Shown here: positions 37,728 to 48,560 of the stretch, one piece after another
Numbering within the stretch: position 1 is the stretch's first letter
Layout of the letters: each line of letters starts with the position of its first letter
Source of the DNA: Actinomycetota bacterium
Lineage (GTDB): Bacteria; Actinomycetota; Actinomycetes; Nanopelagicales; Nanopelagicaceae
Assembly: GCA_009726135.1 (NCBI GenBank)
Contig: WLIQ01000001.1
Coordinates: forward strand, 1 to 64,000
DNA: 64,000 nucleotides
Reading direction: 5' to 3'
The notes under the pieces: generated by a model
What the model saw: the letters and a program-made list of their open reading frames with translations, nothing else
The model's database searches: none
Told to the model about the DNA's origin: nothing
Translations under genes and position numbers: made by a program

Positions 37728-39886
37728 TTATTTGTAGTGCGATAAACGTCGTACACCCCTTCAATATGTCGCACGGCTGAAAGAACTGCATCTAGATGTG
37801 TTGCATCAGCCATTTCAAAAGTAAAACGTGAGATGGCTGTGCGATCTTTAGACGTGGTAACTGATGCGCTCAAGATGTTTACGTGCTGATCAGAAAGCAT
37901 TCGAGTCACATCAGCTAACAAAGAAGCTCTATCTAGTGCTTCTACTTGGATATTGACCAAAAAGACACTAGCTGCACCCAAGCGCCAGGAAACATTAACA
38001 ATTCGATCATTTTGATTGCGGACTAGGTCATCAGCATTTACACAATCTGAACGGTGAATTGAAACCCCACTACCTTTGGTAATGAAACCCAAAATTGCAT
38101 CCCCTGGAACTGGCGTGCAGCAACGTGCGAGCTTTACTAGAACATCATCGGTACCTTCGACATCAATGGCATTACTCGATCGCCTTGTTGTGCTGACTCG
38201 CGTTGGAAAGCTTTCCATCGTTGGCTCTGGATGCGAATCTTCTGCCCCCATAGATGAAACTAATTTATCAATTATGGAAGCGGCCGAAACATGACCATCA
38301 CCCACCGCTGAATACAATGCCTCGATATCGGCATATCGAAGCTCATGTGCTAATTCCAAAAGTGAATGACCAGCAAAAATTTTCTGAAGAGGAAGTCCCG
38401 CTTTTCGCATCTGACGGGCTATAGATTCACGTCCAGCATCAATGGCTTCTTCGCGCCGCTCCTTGCTAAACCAAGCTTTGATCTTAGAACGCGCCCGAGG
38501 ACTTTTAACAAAATTGAGCCAATCTCGACTTGGCCCCGCGTGCTCTCCTTTATTGGTAACAATTTCAACAACATCACCATTATTTAGAGGTGATTCTAGT
38601 GGAACTAATCGACCGTTAACCTTTGCTCCTGCGCAACGGATACCAACATCAGTGTGAACTGAGAACGCAAAATCCACAGGCGTTGATCCCCCAGGCAAGG
38701 CAACGACACTCCCCTTGGGCGTGAATACAAAAACCTCAGGTGTGCCTAAATCAAATCTCAATGCTTCCAAAAATTCCGAGGGATCCTCAGTCTCTTTCTG
38801 CCATTCATGCAACTGTCGTAGCCACAACATTTCTGGTGAGCTCTCATTATTTTCATGTCCTTGCTTGTACTTCCAATGCGCGGCTATACCGAACTCAGCG
38901 CGAGAATGCATGTCATATGTTCGGATTTGGATCTCAATAGCTTTTCCAGTTGGTCCTATAACAGTTGTATGCAAAGACTGATAAAGATTAAATTTTGGCA
39001 TCGCAATGTAATCTTTGAAACGCCCAGGTACCGGACTCCAACGAGCGTGTATTGCTCCAAGAACTCCATAGCAATCTCGCACATCCTCAACCAATACGCG
39101 AATACCAACAAGGTCATATATCTCATTGAACTCACGACCTCGCAAGACCATTTTTTGATAGACCGAAAAGAAATGCTTCTTGCGCCCAGTAACAGTTGCC
39201 TGTATTCCATCAGCGGCCAAATCGGTAGTAACAATCTCAATAACATCATGAGTTAGCGCGTCTCGAGACGGGGAGCGTTCAGCAACGAGGCGCGCGATTT
39301 CTTCGAATTTCTTAGGTTCTAGAACTTCAAAAGATAAATCCTCTAACTCCCACTTAATCGCATTCATACCTAATCGATGTGCCAGCGGCGCATAAATATC
39401 CAGAGTCTCTCGAGCTTTGCGCTCAGCGCTCTCGGTAGAAACATGCTTCCATGTGCGGGCATTATGTAATCTATCCGCCAACTTGATCACCAACACACGA
39501 ATATCCCGAGACATTGCTACAACCATCTTGCGAACAGTTTCTGCTTCGGCCGTAGGCCCGTATGTGAGTTTGTCTAACTTTGTAACGCCATCGACTAATC
39601 CTGCAATCTCATCACCAAACTCACTTCGAAGCTCTTTAAGTGAGTACGCCGTATCTTCAACTGTGTCGTGCAAAAGCGCAGCGATAATAGTTTCAGAGTT
39701 CAGGCCAAGGTTAGCCAGAATGTTTGCAACGGCTACAGGGTGCGTTATGTAGCGATCACCGGATTTTCGTAGTTGCCCCTCGTGTGCCTTTTCAGCCACA
39801 CGATATGCGCGTTCAACGTCATCAAAGGTGCTTGTTGCATGGTGTTCTTTGAGCGCACTTATAACTGGTGCAATCAAAGTTTCCAT
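37724..39886 (-). CDS. relA: Bifunctional (p)ppGpp synthetase/hydrolase Rel
   Basis: Makes and degrades the stringent-response alarmone. The 720-residue protein is the long ribosome-associated form: HD hydrolase domain with HDTVED at 73-78, synthetase domain with RKKHFFSVYQKM, YDLVGIRV and the RFKD motif of bifunctional Rel enzymes in GRFKDYIAMPK, then TGS (VFVFTPKGSVVALP), and a C-terminal ACT domain. Both catalytic halves look intact. I choose ATG 39886, ten bases after the secF stop; the longer frame runs into secF. Usually apt lies between secF and relA, but it is absent here. Confidence 0.95.
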   Translation of the reverse strand: METLIAPVISALKEHHATSTFDDVERAYRVAEKAHEGQLRKSGDRYITHPVAVANILANLGLNSETIIAALLHDTVEDTAYSLKELRSEFGDEIAGLVDGVTKLDKLTYGPTAEAETVRKMVVAMSRDIRVLVIKLADRLHNARTWKHVSTESAERKARETLDIYAPLAHRLGMNAIKWELEDLSFEVLEPKKFEEIARLVAERSPSRDALTHDVIEIVTTDLAADGIQATVTGRKKHFFSVYQKMVLRGREFNEIYDLVGIRVLVEDVRDCYGVLGAIHARWSPVPGRFKDYIAMPKFNLYQSLHTTVIGPTGKAIEIQIRTYDMHSRAEFGIAAHWKYKQGHENNESSPEMLWLRQLHEWQKETEDPSEFLEALRFDLGTPEVFVFTPKGSVVALPGGSTPVDFAFSVHTDVGIRCAGAKVNGRLVPLESPLNNGDVVEIVTNKGEHAGPSRDWLNFVKSPRARSKIKAWFSKERREEAIDAGRESIARQMRKAGLPLQKIFAGHSLLELAHELRYADIEALYSAVGDGHVSAASIIDKLVSSMGAEDSHPEPTMESFPTRVSTTRRSSNAIDVEGTDDVLVKLARCCTPVPGDAILGFITKGSGVSIHRSDCVNADDLVRNQNDRIVNVSWRLGAASVFLVNIQVEALDRASLLADVTRMLSDQHVNILSASVTTSKDRTAISRFTFEMADATHLDAVLSAVRHIEGVYDVYRTTNN

Positions 39887-39896
39887 TGAGGGATCG

Positions 39897-40946
39897 CTAT
39901 CTGCGATGTTTACGTTTCGGTTGATTGCGTGGCCCACGTCGGTCCTCTGAAACAGAAGGTACAGGTGTGGAAGTACCAACTGGACCAGTGCGTCCGTTTA
40001 CTCGCTTAGATAAAGCCTGCATCGCAGGTTCCTTTTCACGCAACTGCGCAAGAACAGGAGGTGCGATGAAAATCGATGAGTAAGTACCAACGGCTAAGCC
40101 GATGAAAAGAGCTAACGAAAGATCTTTAAGTGTTCCAGCTCCCAGAAGACCCGCACCAACAAAGAGGATAGAGCCAACAGGAAGCAGAGCAATCAATGAT
40201 GTATTCATAGATCGAATGAGCGTCTGATTAACAGCCAAGTTAGTTGCCTGTGAATATGTGCTTTTGGAAGTTGACGTGATAGTCCGAGTGTTTTCACGGA
40301 TCTTGTCGAAAACCACAACCGTGTCGTAAAGAGAATAACCAAGAATTGTTAGAAAACCAATAACTGTTGCCGGTGTTACGTCGAAACCAACAAGTGCGTA
40401 AATTCCAACTGTAATGAAAACGTCATGGACAACTGCTGCAATTGCGGCCACTGCCATTTTGGGTTCAAAGGCCATCGCCAGATAAAGCATTACGCAGATA
40501 AGGAATCCAAAGAGACCATAAAGTGCTTTGCGTGTAATTTCTTTACCCCATGAAGGCCCAACGATTTGCGTATCAATTGATTCAACTGGAACTGAAAATT
40601 TTGCTGCTAACGCATCTTGGACAGCGTTGTTTTGTGCAGTATCAAGTGCACCTGTTTGCACGCGAACCTTGTCGCTGCCAACAGTTTGGATAATTGACTC
40701 TCCGGGGATGCCAACCGCAGTAACTGCTGCACGAGCATCATCAACATTAGCCCCCACCTTAGTTACAGTGAATGAGGAACCACCCTTAAATTCAATACCC
40801 AAGTGCAGACCCTGCATACTTAGTGCACCTATAGACAGCATGATGAATATTGCAGATATCGCATACCAACGACGACGACGCCCAATAATTTCAATAGAAG
40901 TTTCACCACGGTAGAGACGTCCACCTAGACCTGAAATCTTTGACAT
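39897..40946 (-). CDS. secF: Protein translocase subunit SecF
   Basis: Membrane component of the SecDF complex that uses proton flow to pull exported proteins across the membrane. The 349-residue protein has six predicted membrane helices, a periplasmic domain after the first (GIEFKGGSSFTV), and the family motif GYSLYDTVVVFDKIREN. The C-terminal tail is basic and prolonged (after ALSKRVNGRTG). It follows secD by three bases. Confidence 0.96.
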   Translation of the reverse strand: MSKISGLGGRLYRGETSIEIIGRRRRWYAISAIFIMLSIGALSMQGLHLGIEFKGGSSFTVTKVGANVDDARAAVTAVGIPGESIIQTVGSDKVRVQTGALDTAQNNAVQDALAAKFSVPVESIDTQIVGPSWGKEITRKALYGLFGFLICVMLYLAMAFEPKMAVAAIAAVVHDVFITVGIYALVGFDVTPATVIGFLTILGYSLYDTVVVFDKIRENTRTITSTSKSTYSQATNLAVNQTLIRSMNTSLIALLPVGSILFVGAGLLGAGTLKDLSLALFIGLAVGTYSSIFIAPPVLAQLREKEPAMQALSKRVNGRTGPVGTSTPVPSVSEDRRGPRNQPKRKHRR

Positions 40947-40949
40947 CGT

Positions 40950-42461
40950 TTATGCCTCCTCTGCAACTGGCAGTGTTCCAGTGCTCTTAGCCGATAGACC
41001 TGACAATGGGTGACCTGATGCAAAGAAAATCATCTTTGAAAGAATTGTCACTATTGGTTTTGTGAAGATAAAAACAACGATCAAGTCGATAAGCGTTGTT
41101 AACCCTAAAGTAAAGGCAAACCCACGAACGCCACCTACTGCGAAGAAATACAAAAGAACTGCAGCGATGATTGAAACAAAGTCAGCGACTAAGATTGTGC
41201 GTCGTGCACGACTCCACCCTGTTTCAACTGCGGTGCGCAGTGTTCGGCCTTCTCGAATTTCATCTCGAATTCGCTCGAAATAGATAATAAATGAGTCGGC
41301 AGTTACACCAATAGCCACAATAGCTCCGGCAATTCCTGCAAGAGTCAATGTAAATCCGATCCACTTACCCAAAAGTAGGAAGAGTAGATAAACAAGTGAA
41401 CCAGCTACAGCAAGTGAACCGACAGTTACAAGACCCAAGCCACGATAGTAGAGAAGTGAATAGAGAAGTACTAGTCCTAAACCAATTCCGCCTGCCAATA
41501 GTCCAGCATTGAGTTGGTCTGCTCCAAGTGTTGGAGAAACTTGTTGAACTTCACCACGATCAAAAGCAAGTGGTAACGCACCATATTTCAAAACGTTCGC
41601 CAAATCCTGTGCCTCAAGTTGAGTGAAGTCTCCTGTGATCTGGACATTACCGGCTGGAATAGCGGCCAAAATTCGCGGAGCCGAAACAACTAAACCATCG
41701 AGCACAATTGCCACTTGATTAAGCGGTGCCGCTAGAGATGTAACTCGAGATGTTAGTGCGCCAAATGCTGTAGTTCCTTCGGAGTCAAAAGTAAGAGTGA
41801 CTATCCATGAACTTCCGGCTTGAGTATCGAGCACTGACGCTGCCTTTGATACTTGACGACCCAAAACTTCTGCTGGAGCTAAAATATATTTATTTCCGCC
41901 GGCGCGATCGCACCCAACAATAATGTCAGTTGGTGCATCTGAACCTGAACCCTGAAGATTTTCAGCCTTTGTACAATCTAAGGCTGCAAACTTTGCGTTT
42001 ACTTCTGCAGATACCCCGGCTACTGGAGTTGCATTTGGATCAGCAACACCGGTTGAAGTAGCTGTTGCTAACACTTGGCGGAATCGAAGCTCTGCCGTTT
42101 GACCAACAAGCTCAACTACACGACGACCAGTGTCTCCAGGAACGGAGATCACAATCTGGCGGTTAGTTCCACTTCCTTGTGCAGTAACTTCTGACTCAGC
42201 AACACCGAGTGAGTTAACACGTTGACGGATAATGGAGACTGCTTGATCAATTGCTTCATTAGTAACTTTTCCATTCTCCCCCGGCGCGATACGCGGTTGA
42301 AGAGTTACGGACGTTCCACCTCGAAGGTCAAGACCTAGACGTACTGCGGTTGCACTTTGAACAAATACAAGACCGGTTAGCGCGATGAGTGCTAGAGCCA
42401 GAATTGCTAATGAACGTGCGGGACGGGCAGTCGTCTTTACTGGTTTAGTAGTTGTAGACAT
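40950..42461 (-). CDS. secD: Protein translocase subunit SecD
   Basis: Partner of SecF in protein export. The 503-residue protein has an N-terminal helix, the P1 start LGLDLRGGTSVTLQP, a periplasmic domain, and five C-terminal helices with VTADSFIIYFERIRDEIREG. It lies directly after ruvB with 11 bases between; the yajC gene that normally separates these two is missing. It starts at ATG 42461. Confidence 0.96.
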   Translation of the reverse strand: MSTTTKPVKTTARPARSLAILALALIALTGLVFVQSATAVRLGLDLRGGTSVTLQPRIAPGENGKVTNEAIDQAVSIIRQRVNSLGVAESEVTAQGSGTNRQIVISVPGDTGRRVVELVGQTAELRFRQVLATATSTGVADPNATPVAGVSAEVNAKFAALDCTKAENLQGSGSDAPTDIIVGCDRAGGNKYILAPAEVLGRQVSKAASVLDTQAGSSWIVTLTFDSEGTTAFGALTSRVTSLAAPLNQVAIVLDGLVVSAPRILAAIPAGNVQITGDFTQLEAQDLANVLKYGALPLAFDRGEVQQVSPTLGADQLNAGLLAGGIGLGLVLLYSLLYYRGLGLVTVGSLAVAGSLVYLLFLLLGKWIGFTLTLAGIAGAIVAIGVTADSFIIYFERIRDEIREGRTLRTAVETGWSRARRTILVADFVSIIAAVLLYFFAVGGVRGFAFTLGLTTLIDLIVVFIFTKPIVTILSKMIFFASGHPLSGLSAKSTGTLPVAEEA

Positions 42462-42472
42462 AGAGCCAGAGT

Positions 42473-43519
42473 CTAGGCGTCAGGCGCTGGCGTGTCGAAA
42501 AGGGTCCCTGGTTGAGCAGGTGGTGTTCGTCCTATATGAGCAAAGCCTGCAGCCGTTGCCACTCTTCCACGCGGGGTTCTGGCCATTAAACCGTTGCGAA
42601 CTAAAAATGGTTCAGCCACAGCTTCTACTGTTTCAATCTCTTCGCCAACTGCAATCGCTAACGTTGAAAGACCGACCGGACCACCGTTAAAGCGCTCAAC
42701 AAGGGCGGTCAAAACGCCTCTATCTAATCGATCCAACCCCATTTGATCTACTTCATACATCTCCAACGCAGCTCTGGCATCGGTAAGTGAGATCGATGAT
42801 GCCCCGTGAACTTGTCCATAATCTCGTACACGTCGAAGCAATCGATTAGCGATTCGAGGGGTTCCGCGAGATCGCCCTGAGACTTCAGTAATTGCATCTT
42901 TGTGAATATCAATATCCAATAATTGGGCACTTCGCGTAATCACTTGAGCTAACTCTGAGTCGTCATAAAAATCTAAATGCGCAGTGAAACCAAAACGATC
43001 CCGTAAGGGACTTGGAAGCAGGCCGGCTCGAGTTGTAGCTCCTACTAAAGTGAAATGCGGAAGCTGCAAAGGAATCGCGGTAGCCCCCGGGCCCTTACCA
43101 ACAACTACGTCGACGCGAAAATCCTCCATAGCAAGATAGAGAAGTTCTTCAGCAGGTCGCGGCAATCTATGAATTTCATCAAGAAAAAGAATTTCACCTT
43201 CAACAAGAGAAGAAAGAATCGCCGCTAAGTCACCTGCATGCGTAATAGCTGGCCCGCTAGTGATGCGAATAGGTGCCTGCATTTCACTAGCCAAAATTAG
43301 GGCCAACGTAGTTTTACCTAATCCCGGCGGACCGGAAAGCAAAATATGATCTGCTGGTGTTTTACGATGACGCGCAGCAGTTAATAGAACGTCAATCTGT
43401 TCCCGAACGCGGTGTTGACCAATGAAATCCTTGAGTGTTTTAGGACGAAGCGCTTGTTCCAATGCAGACTCTTCACCCTTTACATTCGAGGCAACTAGGC
43501 GCTCTTCTTTTTCAGCCAC
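42473..43519 (-). CDS. ruvB: Holliday junction branch-migration ATPase RuvB
   Basis: Hexameric AAA+ motor that drives branch migration. The 348-residue protein has Walker [17 protein letters not shown], Walker [10 protein letters not shown], sensor 1 [20 protein letters not shown] and a C-terminal winged helix. I place the start at GTG 43519, overlapping the ruvA stop by eight bases with GGAAAGAG upstream; an ATG 15 bases earlier is also in frame. The ruvC-ruvA-ruvB order is conserved. Confidence 0.96.
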   Translation of the reverse strand: MAEKEERLVASNVKGEESALEQALRPKTLKDFIGQHRVREQIDVLLTAARHRKTPADHILLSGPPGLGKTTLALILASEMQAPIRITSGPAITHAGDLAAILSSLVEGEILFLDEIHRLPRPAEELLYLAMEDFRVDVVVGKGPGATAIPLQLPHFTLVGATTRAGLLPSPLRDRFGFTAHLDFYDDSELAQVITRSAQLLDIDIHKDAITEVSGRSRGTPRIANRLLRRVRDYGQVHGASSISLTDARAALEMYEVDQMGLDRLDRGVLTALVERFNGGPVGLSTLAIAVGEEIETVEAVAEPFLVRNGLMARTPRGRVATAAGFAHIGRTPPAQPGTLFDTPAPDA

Positions 43520-44126
43520 GTGAACTCTTTCCACTGGCTAACGCCAATTTGAGCAGTTCACTTAAATTCAGCTTTGCAGGATCAGCATCATTTGCATGCA
43601 AATCATTTACAACAGAACTAATTGCGCTATCAGATTCCTTTGGTGAAAAGCCAAGAGAGACAAGTGCGCTAGTTAACTGCTCACGCCAAGGTGGTTGATG
43701 GCCCTTATACGTTCCACCACTGGATAAATCACTGAGCTTGCCTTTTAACTCCAAAATCATTCGTTGTGCGCCTTTTTTACCAATGCCAGGTACTCGTTCG
43801 ATTGCCGACGTATCCTCCTGAGAAATTGCGCGGGCTAGATCTTCAGGAGTTAACGCCCCCATGATTGAGAGAGCGACTTTCGGCCCCACCCCAGAAACAG
43901 TTTGCACAAGCTCAAAAAGATTTCGAACTTCTTCAGTCAAAAATCCGAACAAAGTTAATGAATCTTCCCGTACAACTAACGAAGTGTAAAAAGTTGATTG
44001 TGATCCCAGCGCAACATTGGCACTTGTTTGGGGGTTGATTAAAACACTTAACCCAACTCCCCCAACCTCGATGATCAATTTCTCAGATGACAAGGATCGA
44101 ATTGTGCCTGTAAGAGTAGAAATCAT
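43512..44126 (-). CDS. ruvA: Holliday junction branch-migration protein RuvA
   Basis: Tetrameric junction-binding partner of RuvB. The 204-residue protein has an N-terminal OB fold ([12 protein letters not shown]), two helix-hairpin-helix motifs ([16 protein letters not shown] and [16 protein letters not shown]), and a C-terminal RuvB-binding domain with [11 protein letters not shown]. It begins directly after ruvC with no gap. Confidence 0.97.
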   Translation of the reverse strand: MISTLTGTIRSLSSEKLIIEVGGVGLSVLINPQTSANVALGSQSTFYTSLVVREDSLTLFGFLTEEVRNLFELVQTVSGVGPKVALSIMGALTPEDLARAISQEDTSAIERVPGIGKKGAQRMILELKGKLSDLSSGGTYKGHQPPWREQLTSALVSLGFSPKESDSAISSVVNDLHANDADPAKLNLSELLKLALASGKSSRG

Positions 44127-44663
44127 TTATCCACGCAGTTTTCGTAAACGTGACTTTTCCGCTTCGACAGCTTGATTGATCCGAGCCGTTGCCCCACCAC
44201 GCCATATATTACAAATTGCAAGAGCTAGTGCATCAGTTGCATCTACGGGCTTTGGAATGCTTTCAAGATTAAGAATCTTTTGCACCATCTGCGCTACTTG
44301 TGCTTTATTGGCACGACCTGATCCAGAGACCGCCGCTTTGACTTCACTGGGGGTGTGCATCATGACTGGTATTCCAGCCTTGGCAGCAATGAGTAAGGCG
44401 ACGCCTGCGGCTTGACCAGTACCCATAACGGTTCGAACATTGTGTTGAGCAAATACTCGCTCAACTGCGATTACATCTGGGTTATAAAGAGTGATCCACT
44501 CATTTAAGCTTTTATCTAATTCAAGCAGACGGTTTTCAAGTGCCATATCCGATGGAGTCATTACTACTCCGACACCCACAATCTTTAAAGGGGAACCAGC
44601 AACACCTTCAACGATTCCAATACCGCAGCGCGTTAGCCCAGGATCAATACCTAGTACGCGCAT
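44127..44663 (-). CDS. ruvC: Crossover junction endodeoxyribonuclease RuvC
   Basis: Cuts Holliday junctions. The 178-residue RNase H-fold nuclease has catalytic Asp7 in [12 protein letters not shown], Glu in [10 protein letters not shown], and the C-terminal acidic pair in [13 protein letters not shown]. It heads ruvCAB, 63 bases after yebC, the usual actinobacterial order. Confidence 0.97.
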   Translation of the reverse strand: MRVLGIDPGLTRCGIGIVEGVAGSPLKIVGVGVVMTPSDMALENRLLELDKSLNEWITLYNPDVIAVERVFAQHNVRTVMGTGQAAGVALLIAAKAGIPVMMHTPSEVKAAVSGSGRANKAQVAQMVQKILNLESIPKPVDATDALALAICNIWRGGATARINQAVEAEKSRLRKLRG

Positions 44664-44726
44664 CGCCAGCCACCTATTCCTCTTCTTATGTGCAAGTTTC
44701 TAGCCTAGGCCTTAACTCAGACGAAG

Positions 44727-45479
44727 CTATTCCAGGCTCGCCATAACCTCGTCTGAAACATCAAAATTGCTATAGACATTTTGTACATCATCTAGCTCTT
44801 CGATTGCATCGATGAGTTCAAATACCTTCTTGGCACCCTCTGCATCTAGCGGAATAGACATCGATGGCAGGAATGAAGAGTCCGCAGATTCATAATCAAT
44901 TCCCGCGCTTTGTAGGGCGGTTCGAACTTGTACTAAATCAACTGGCTCGCACACAACCTCAAAAGATTCACCCAGATCATTGACTTCATCAGCCCCGGCA
45001 TCTAGAACAGTTTCTAAAACTTTATCCTCTGTTAATCCATCAACTTTGTTGAGGATTATGACGCCTTTACGGTTGAACAAATATGACACTGAACCAAGAT
45101 CTGCCATCGATCCCCCGTTACGGGTAACTGCCACTTTGATTTCAGAGGCTGAGCGATTTCGATTATCAGATAAACATTCAATCATGATTGCAACGCCATT
45201 TGGGCCATAGCCCTCATACATAATTGTAATCCAGTCTTTTGCTCCAGCTTCAAGACCTGCACCGCGCTTTATCGCACGATCAATATTATCTGCGGGCATT
45301 GACGATTTCTTTGCCTTAGTCACAGCGTCAAAAAGCGTTGGATTGCCTTCCATGTCAGCTCCACCATTGCGTGCTGCAACTTCAATTGCACGAATCTGCT
45401 TTGCGAAAACTTTGGCACGACGACTATCGATAATCGCCTTCTTGTGCTTGGTCGTCGCCCACTTGGAATGGCCGGACAT
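44727..45479 (-). CDS. yebC: YebC/PmpR family protein
   Basis: Conserved 250-residue cytosolic protein, named a transcriptional regulator; recent work on family members links it to relief of ribosome stalling, which I cite as family knowledge only. Signatures are [20 protein letters not shown] at the start, [21 protein letters not shown] and [13 protein letters not shown]. It lies between pdxT and ruvC. Product name is certain, molecular role less so. Confidence 0.95.
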   Translation of the reverse strand: MSGHSKWATTKHKKAIIDSRRAKVFAKQIRAIEVAARNGGADMEGNPTLFDAVTKAKKSSMPADNIDRAIKRGAGLEAGAKDWITIMYEGYGPNGVAIMIECLSDNRNRSASEIKVAVTRNGGSMADLGSVSYLFNRKGVIILNKVDGLTEDKVLETVLDAGADEVNDLGESFEVVCEPVDLVQVRTALQSAGIDYESADSSFLPSMSIPLDAEGAKKVFELIDAIEELDDVQNVYSNFDVSDEVMASLE

Positions 45480-45514
45480 GGCTTACACCTTCAATCTAGT
45501 CTGCGCGAATGAAC

Positions 45515-46111
45515 TTACTTTACCTTCTCTAATGCAGGCTTTGCCACTTCCTCAATAAAGTATCGGTGGATTCGATGATCTCCAGTTAGTTCAGGATGAA
45601 AAGATGTAGCTAAAAGGTGATCCGAGCGCACGGCCACGGGATGCGCATCAACTGATGCCAGTACTTTAACTCCAGGACCAATTTGTTCCACCCATGGTGC
45701 GCGGATAAATACGGCCTTAATTAAATCCGCCGATCCATCAGCGAAGGTAATGTCAGATTCGAATGAGTCCACTTGGCGCCCAAAAGCATTTCTGCGCACA
45801 GTGATATCTAAACCACCAAAAGTTTTTTGACCTTCTTTAGCATCGAGAATGGAATCAGCTAACAAAATCATTCCGGCACATGAGCCGTAAACCGGCATGC
45901 CTGAAGAAATTCGAGTTCTGATCGGTTCAAGCAGGCCAAATATTTCTGCTAACTGGGCAATCGTTGTTGACTCTCCCCCAGGCAAAACCAGCGCATCAAC
46001 TTCGGCTAACTCACTCGGACGTCGAACTTGCACGGGGTCAATGCCGCAAGCAATTAATGCGCTCAGATGTTCGCGCACATCACCTTGGAGGGCGAGAACT
46101 CCGACCTTCAT
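45515..46111 (-). CDS. pdxT: Pyridoxal 5'-phosphate synthase glutaminase subunit
   Basis: Supplies ammonia to PdxS for PLP synthesis. The 198-residue class I amidotransferase begins [15 protein letters not shown], has [12 protein letters not shown] and the nucleophile Cys in [12 protein letters not shown], and the catalytic His-Glu in [13 protein letters not shown] 46111 is fixed by the conserved N-terminus; in-frame codons upstream lie in pdxS. It follows pdxS after 13 bases. Confidence 0.96.
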   Translation of the reverse strand: MKVGVLALQGDVREHLSALIACGIDPVQVRRPSELAEVDALVLPGGESTTIAQLAEIFGLLEPIRTRISSGMPVYGSCAGMILLADSILDAKEGQKTFGGLDITVRRNAFGRQVDSFESDITFADGSADLIKAVFIRAPWVEQIGPGVKVLASVDAHPVAVRSDHLLATSFHPELTGDHRIHRYFIEEVAKPALEKVK

Positions 46112-46124
46112 GAGGTTCTCGAAA

Positions 46125-47012
46125 CTACCAACCGCGATCGGCAAGACGATGAGGTGCTGGAAGATCGGCAACGTTGATTCCAACCATCGCTTCACCTAAT
46201 CCGCGAGATGCATCAGCAACAACCTTTGCATCATTCCAAAACGTCGTTGCCTTGACACAGGCAGCTGCGCGTTGCGCTGGATTTCCAGATTTGAAGATTC
46301 CTGAACCAATGAATACTCCGTCGGCCCCCATTGCCATCATTAACGCTGCATCTGCTGGAGTTGCAATTCCACCGGCTGTAAATAGAACTACTGGAAGTTT
46401 TCCAGTTTGAGCAACTTCTTTAACTAATTCATATGGGGCTTGTAGTTCTTTAGCGGCAACATAGAGTTCATCTTCGCGCATTGAAGATAGACGGCGAATT
46501 TCTCCGCCAATTTTGCGCATGTGCTGCATCGCATTAGATACATCTCCAGTGCCAGCTTCACCCTTTGAACGAATCATTGCTGCACCTTCATTGATGCGTC
46601 GCAAAGCTTCGCCAAGATTTGTTGCGCCACAAACGAAAGGAATAGTGAAATCCCACTTATCGATGTGGTTTTCATAATCAGCTGGAGTCAAGACTTCGGA
46701 TTCATCAATGTAATCAACACCAAGTGATTGCAAAACCTGTGCTTCGACGAAATGCCCAATACGCGCTTTTGCCATAACTGGAATTGACACTGCAGCTTGG
46801 ATTTTTTCGATCATGTCAGGATCAGACATCCGAGCAACTCCGCCTTGTGCACGAATATCTGCAGGCACGCGCTCTAACGCCATAACGGCAACTGCGCCAG
46901 CATCTTCGGCAATCTTTGCTTGTTCGGCGTTAACGACATCCATGATGACGCCGCCCTTGAGCATCTCTGCCATGCCGCGCTTAACTCTGCCTGTGCCTTT
47001 TACTTCTGACAT
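46125..47012 (-). CDS. pdxS: Pyridoxal 5'-phosphate synthase lyase subunit
   Basis: Builds PLP from ribose 5-phosphate, glyceraldehyde 3-phosphate and ammonia, in a 12-mer with PdxT. The 295-residue TIM barrel has [20 protein letters not shown], the lysines in [13 protein letters not shown] and the phosphate-binding [19 protein letters not shown] and [10 protein letters not shown]. Its presence means the cell uses the DXP-independent PLP route. Confidence 0.97.
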   Translation of the reverse strand: MSEVKGTGRVKRGMAEMLKGGVIMDVVNAEQAKIAEDAGAVAVMALERVPADIRAQGGVARMSDPDMIEKIQAAVSIPVMAKARIGHFVEAQVLQSLGVDYIDESEVLTPADYENHIDKWDFTIPFVCGATNLGEALRRINEGAAMIRSKGEAGTGDVSNAMQHMRKIGGEIRRLSSMREDELYVAAKELQAPYELVKEVAQTGKLPVVLFTAGGIATPADAALMMAMGADGVFIGSGIFKSGNPAQRAAACVKATTFWNDAKVVADASRGLGEAMVGINVADLPAPHRLADRGW

Positions 47013-47050
47013 TGCCTATTTACTCGCCTTCGCTGATGTAGGGGTACATC

Positions 47051-48067
47051 CTACTTTGTCTTTGATGGCTCCGCGCTCGCAGATAAATAGGTGAAATCAG
47101 GCTCGGTATCGGTTAACGCCACCCACACTTGCCCAGGTGCAAATTTAATTTCGCTTCCATCCAGCAAAGTCCATTGTGTTCCGGCCTCGGCTGAAGCCCT
47201 GTTCCACAGCGCAGGAAAAGTTTTCCCACCGCGCAAGATATATCCACGACCACTACCAACCGTTTGTGAAAATGGTGTTACTCCGCCAACTTTGTCGTGG
47301 TATTCCGAATCAGTAATTGTAACCAACTGGATAACTAGAGTTGTCGGACCTAGAGTTTTTCCAGATTCTGCAACATCAGGCATGGAGTTAAAGTCCAACA
47401 ACCAACGGTTCTCTACATGTGACCACGTGGCCAAGTATTTTGCGGCTGGCCAACGCATCATCACCATTTGTGTTGGCTTGCCACCTTCTGGTGCTTCACC
47501 AAAGCTCCATCCAACGTTATTGGATGAGGTTACTTGGTAGTTCTTTTCAACTATCTTGGCCATTAAAAGATCTGCACGCAAAACCATTGCAAATGGTGGG
47601 GTGCGATTTGGATCTGTTGTGTAAATAGAAGATGATTGAGATTGCCCACCAAGATTTTCTAGATACGCTCCCTGTATTACTGGAAGAAGTTTTTTCTGCG
47701 CTCCACTAAATGCGAAGGCAACTCGACCGTATTGACGTAAAATATCAATATCTGAAATTCGAGCGCTCCGAACCGGACCTATGCGCATAGGGATTGAGGA
47801 CGAGAATATTGCTGCCAACCGAGTCAATCCACCCTCTACTTGCTCGATGTAAATTACATCTGCATCTTCTAGCCCGATTTGAGGATGTGCCGAATTTGTG
47901 TCGTCAATTTTCACTGCGAGAACGGGGCCATTAACTCCTGCACGACCACTGAGTACATTTGTCTCTACAACCTTAGGTTTGGCTTTTGAAACGACGTTGG
48001 CCACCGAAGAGCAGCCACTGAGAAGGATGAGTGCCAGAAACGCTGCAGTTGAACGTTTAAAGAACAT
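47051..48067 (-). CDS. DUF3048 (YerB-like) lipoprotein
   Basis: Predicted lipoprotein of 338 residues. A signal peptide ends in the lipobox LLSGC with Cys19 as lipidation site when the start is ATG 48067. The mature part carries the DUF3048 pattern: LAVKIDDTNSAHPQIGLEDADVIY near the start, IGPVRSARISD, and a C-terminal subdomain ending near LDGSEIKFAPGQVWVAL. Function is unknown. It overlaps the upstream LemA-like gene by 11 bases. The 38 bases to pdxS contain a small hairpin. Confidence 0.82.
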   Translation of the reverse strand: MFFKRSTAAFLALILLSGCSSVANVVSKAKPKVVETNVLSGRAGVNGPVLAVKIDDTNSAHPQIGLEDADVIYIEQVEGGLTRLAAIFSSSIPMRIGPVRSARISDIDILRQYGRVAFAFSGAQKKLLPVIQGAYLENLGGQSQSSSIYTTDPNRTPPFAMVLRADLLMAKIVEKNYQVTSSNNVGWSFGEAPEGGKPTQMVMMRWPAAKYLATWSHVENRWLLDFNSMPDVAESGKTLGPTTLVIQLVTITDSEYHDKVGGVTPFSQTVGSGRGYILRGGKTFPALWNRASAEAGTQWTLLDGSEIKFAPGQVWVALTDTEPDFTYLSASAEPSKTK

Positions 48068-48560
48068 CAGATTCAAACTCATAAGTAACAGGCAGTGGCG
48101 CTGTCCCTGCCAATCTAAAAACTTTTACTACAAACTTACGACGCACCATTTGTGTTGACGAAACTGCATCAGTGTGAATTGAAATAGCTATCCGGATTTT
48201 TGACGTTAAAACAGAAAGCTCCTGAAGTAGAGCTTGCTCTGGCGCACTTGCATGGGGCAGCCCATCTGCGATTAGCAGCCCAAGTGCGCCGGATAAACCA
48301 CTTTCAGCCATAGAACGATTTTCAACATCTGCATCACGAGCCTGATAAGCAGCACCAGTTAACAACATAGAACTGGCGGGATCTGCCAAATCACTATGGG
48401 CTATTTCAAGGGCTATAGCCGCGCGCTTTTGCAACAACACATCTAAATTCGCCCAACTCGTTTCAACACGATGATGCAAGCGGTCTAAACGTGTTGCCGA
48501 AAAAGAGAGGTACCAAATACCTAAAAGAATCAAAAAAGAAAATGTCAGCAGATTTTTCAC
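48057..48560 (-). CDS. LemA-like membrane-anchored protein
   Basis: Hypothetical protein of 167 residues. An N-terminal hydrophobic helix (about 3-19) is followed by TRLDRLHHRVETSWANLDVL and LQKRAAIALEIA, which resembles the LemA core N-x-L-x2-L-x3-V-x2-AW-x-x-ID-V-x-L-x-RR. The remainder is helical up to a short beta-like tail (KFVVKVFRLAG). It overlaps pimA at its start by four bases and the DUF3048 gene at its end. Relation to LemA is inferred from one motif, so the call is moderate; function unknown. Confidence 0.6.
   Translation of the reverse strand: MKNLLTFSFLILLGIWYLSFSATRLDRLHHRVETSWANLDVLLQKRAAIALEIAHSDLADPASSMLLTGAAYQARDADVENRSMAESGLSGALGLLIADGLPHASAPEQALLQELSVLTSKIRIAISIHTDAVSSTQMVRRKFVVKVFRLAGTAPLPVTYEFESDVL

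Noticed and set aside
47035-47050. Hairpin GATGTA-CCCC-TACATC between the DUF3048 gene and pdxS
   Set aside because: A perfect but short 6-bp stem without a U-tract; too weak to call a terminator.
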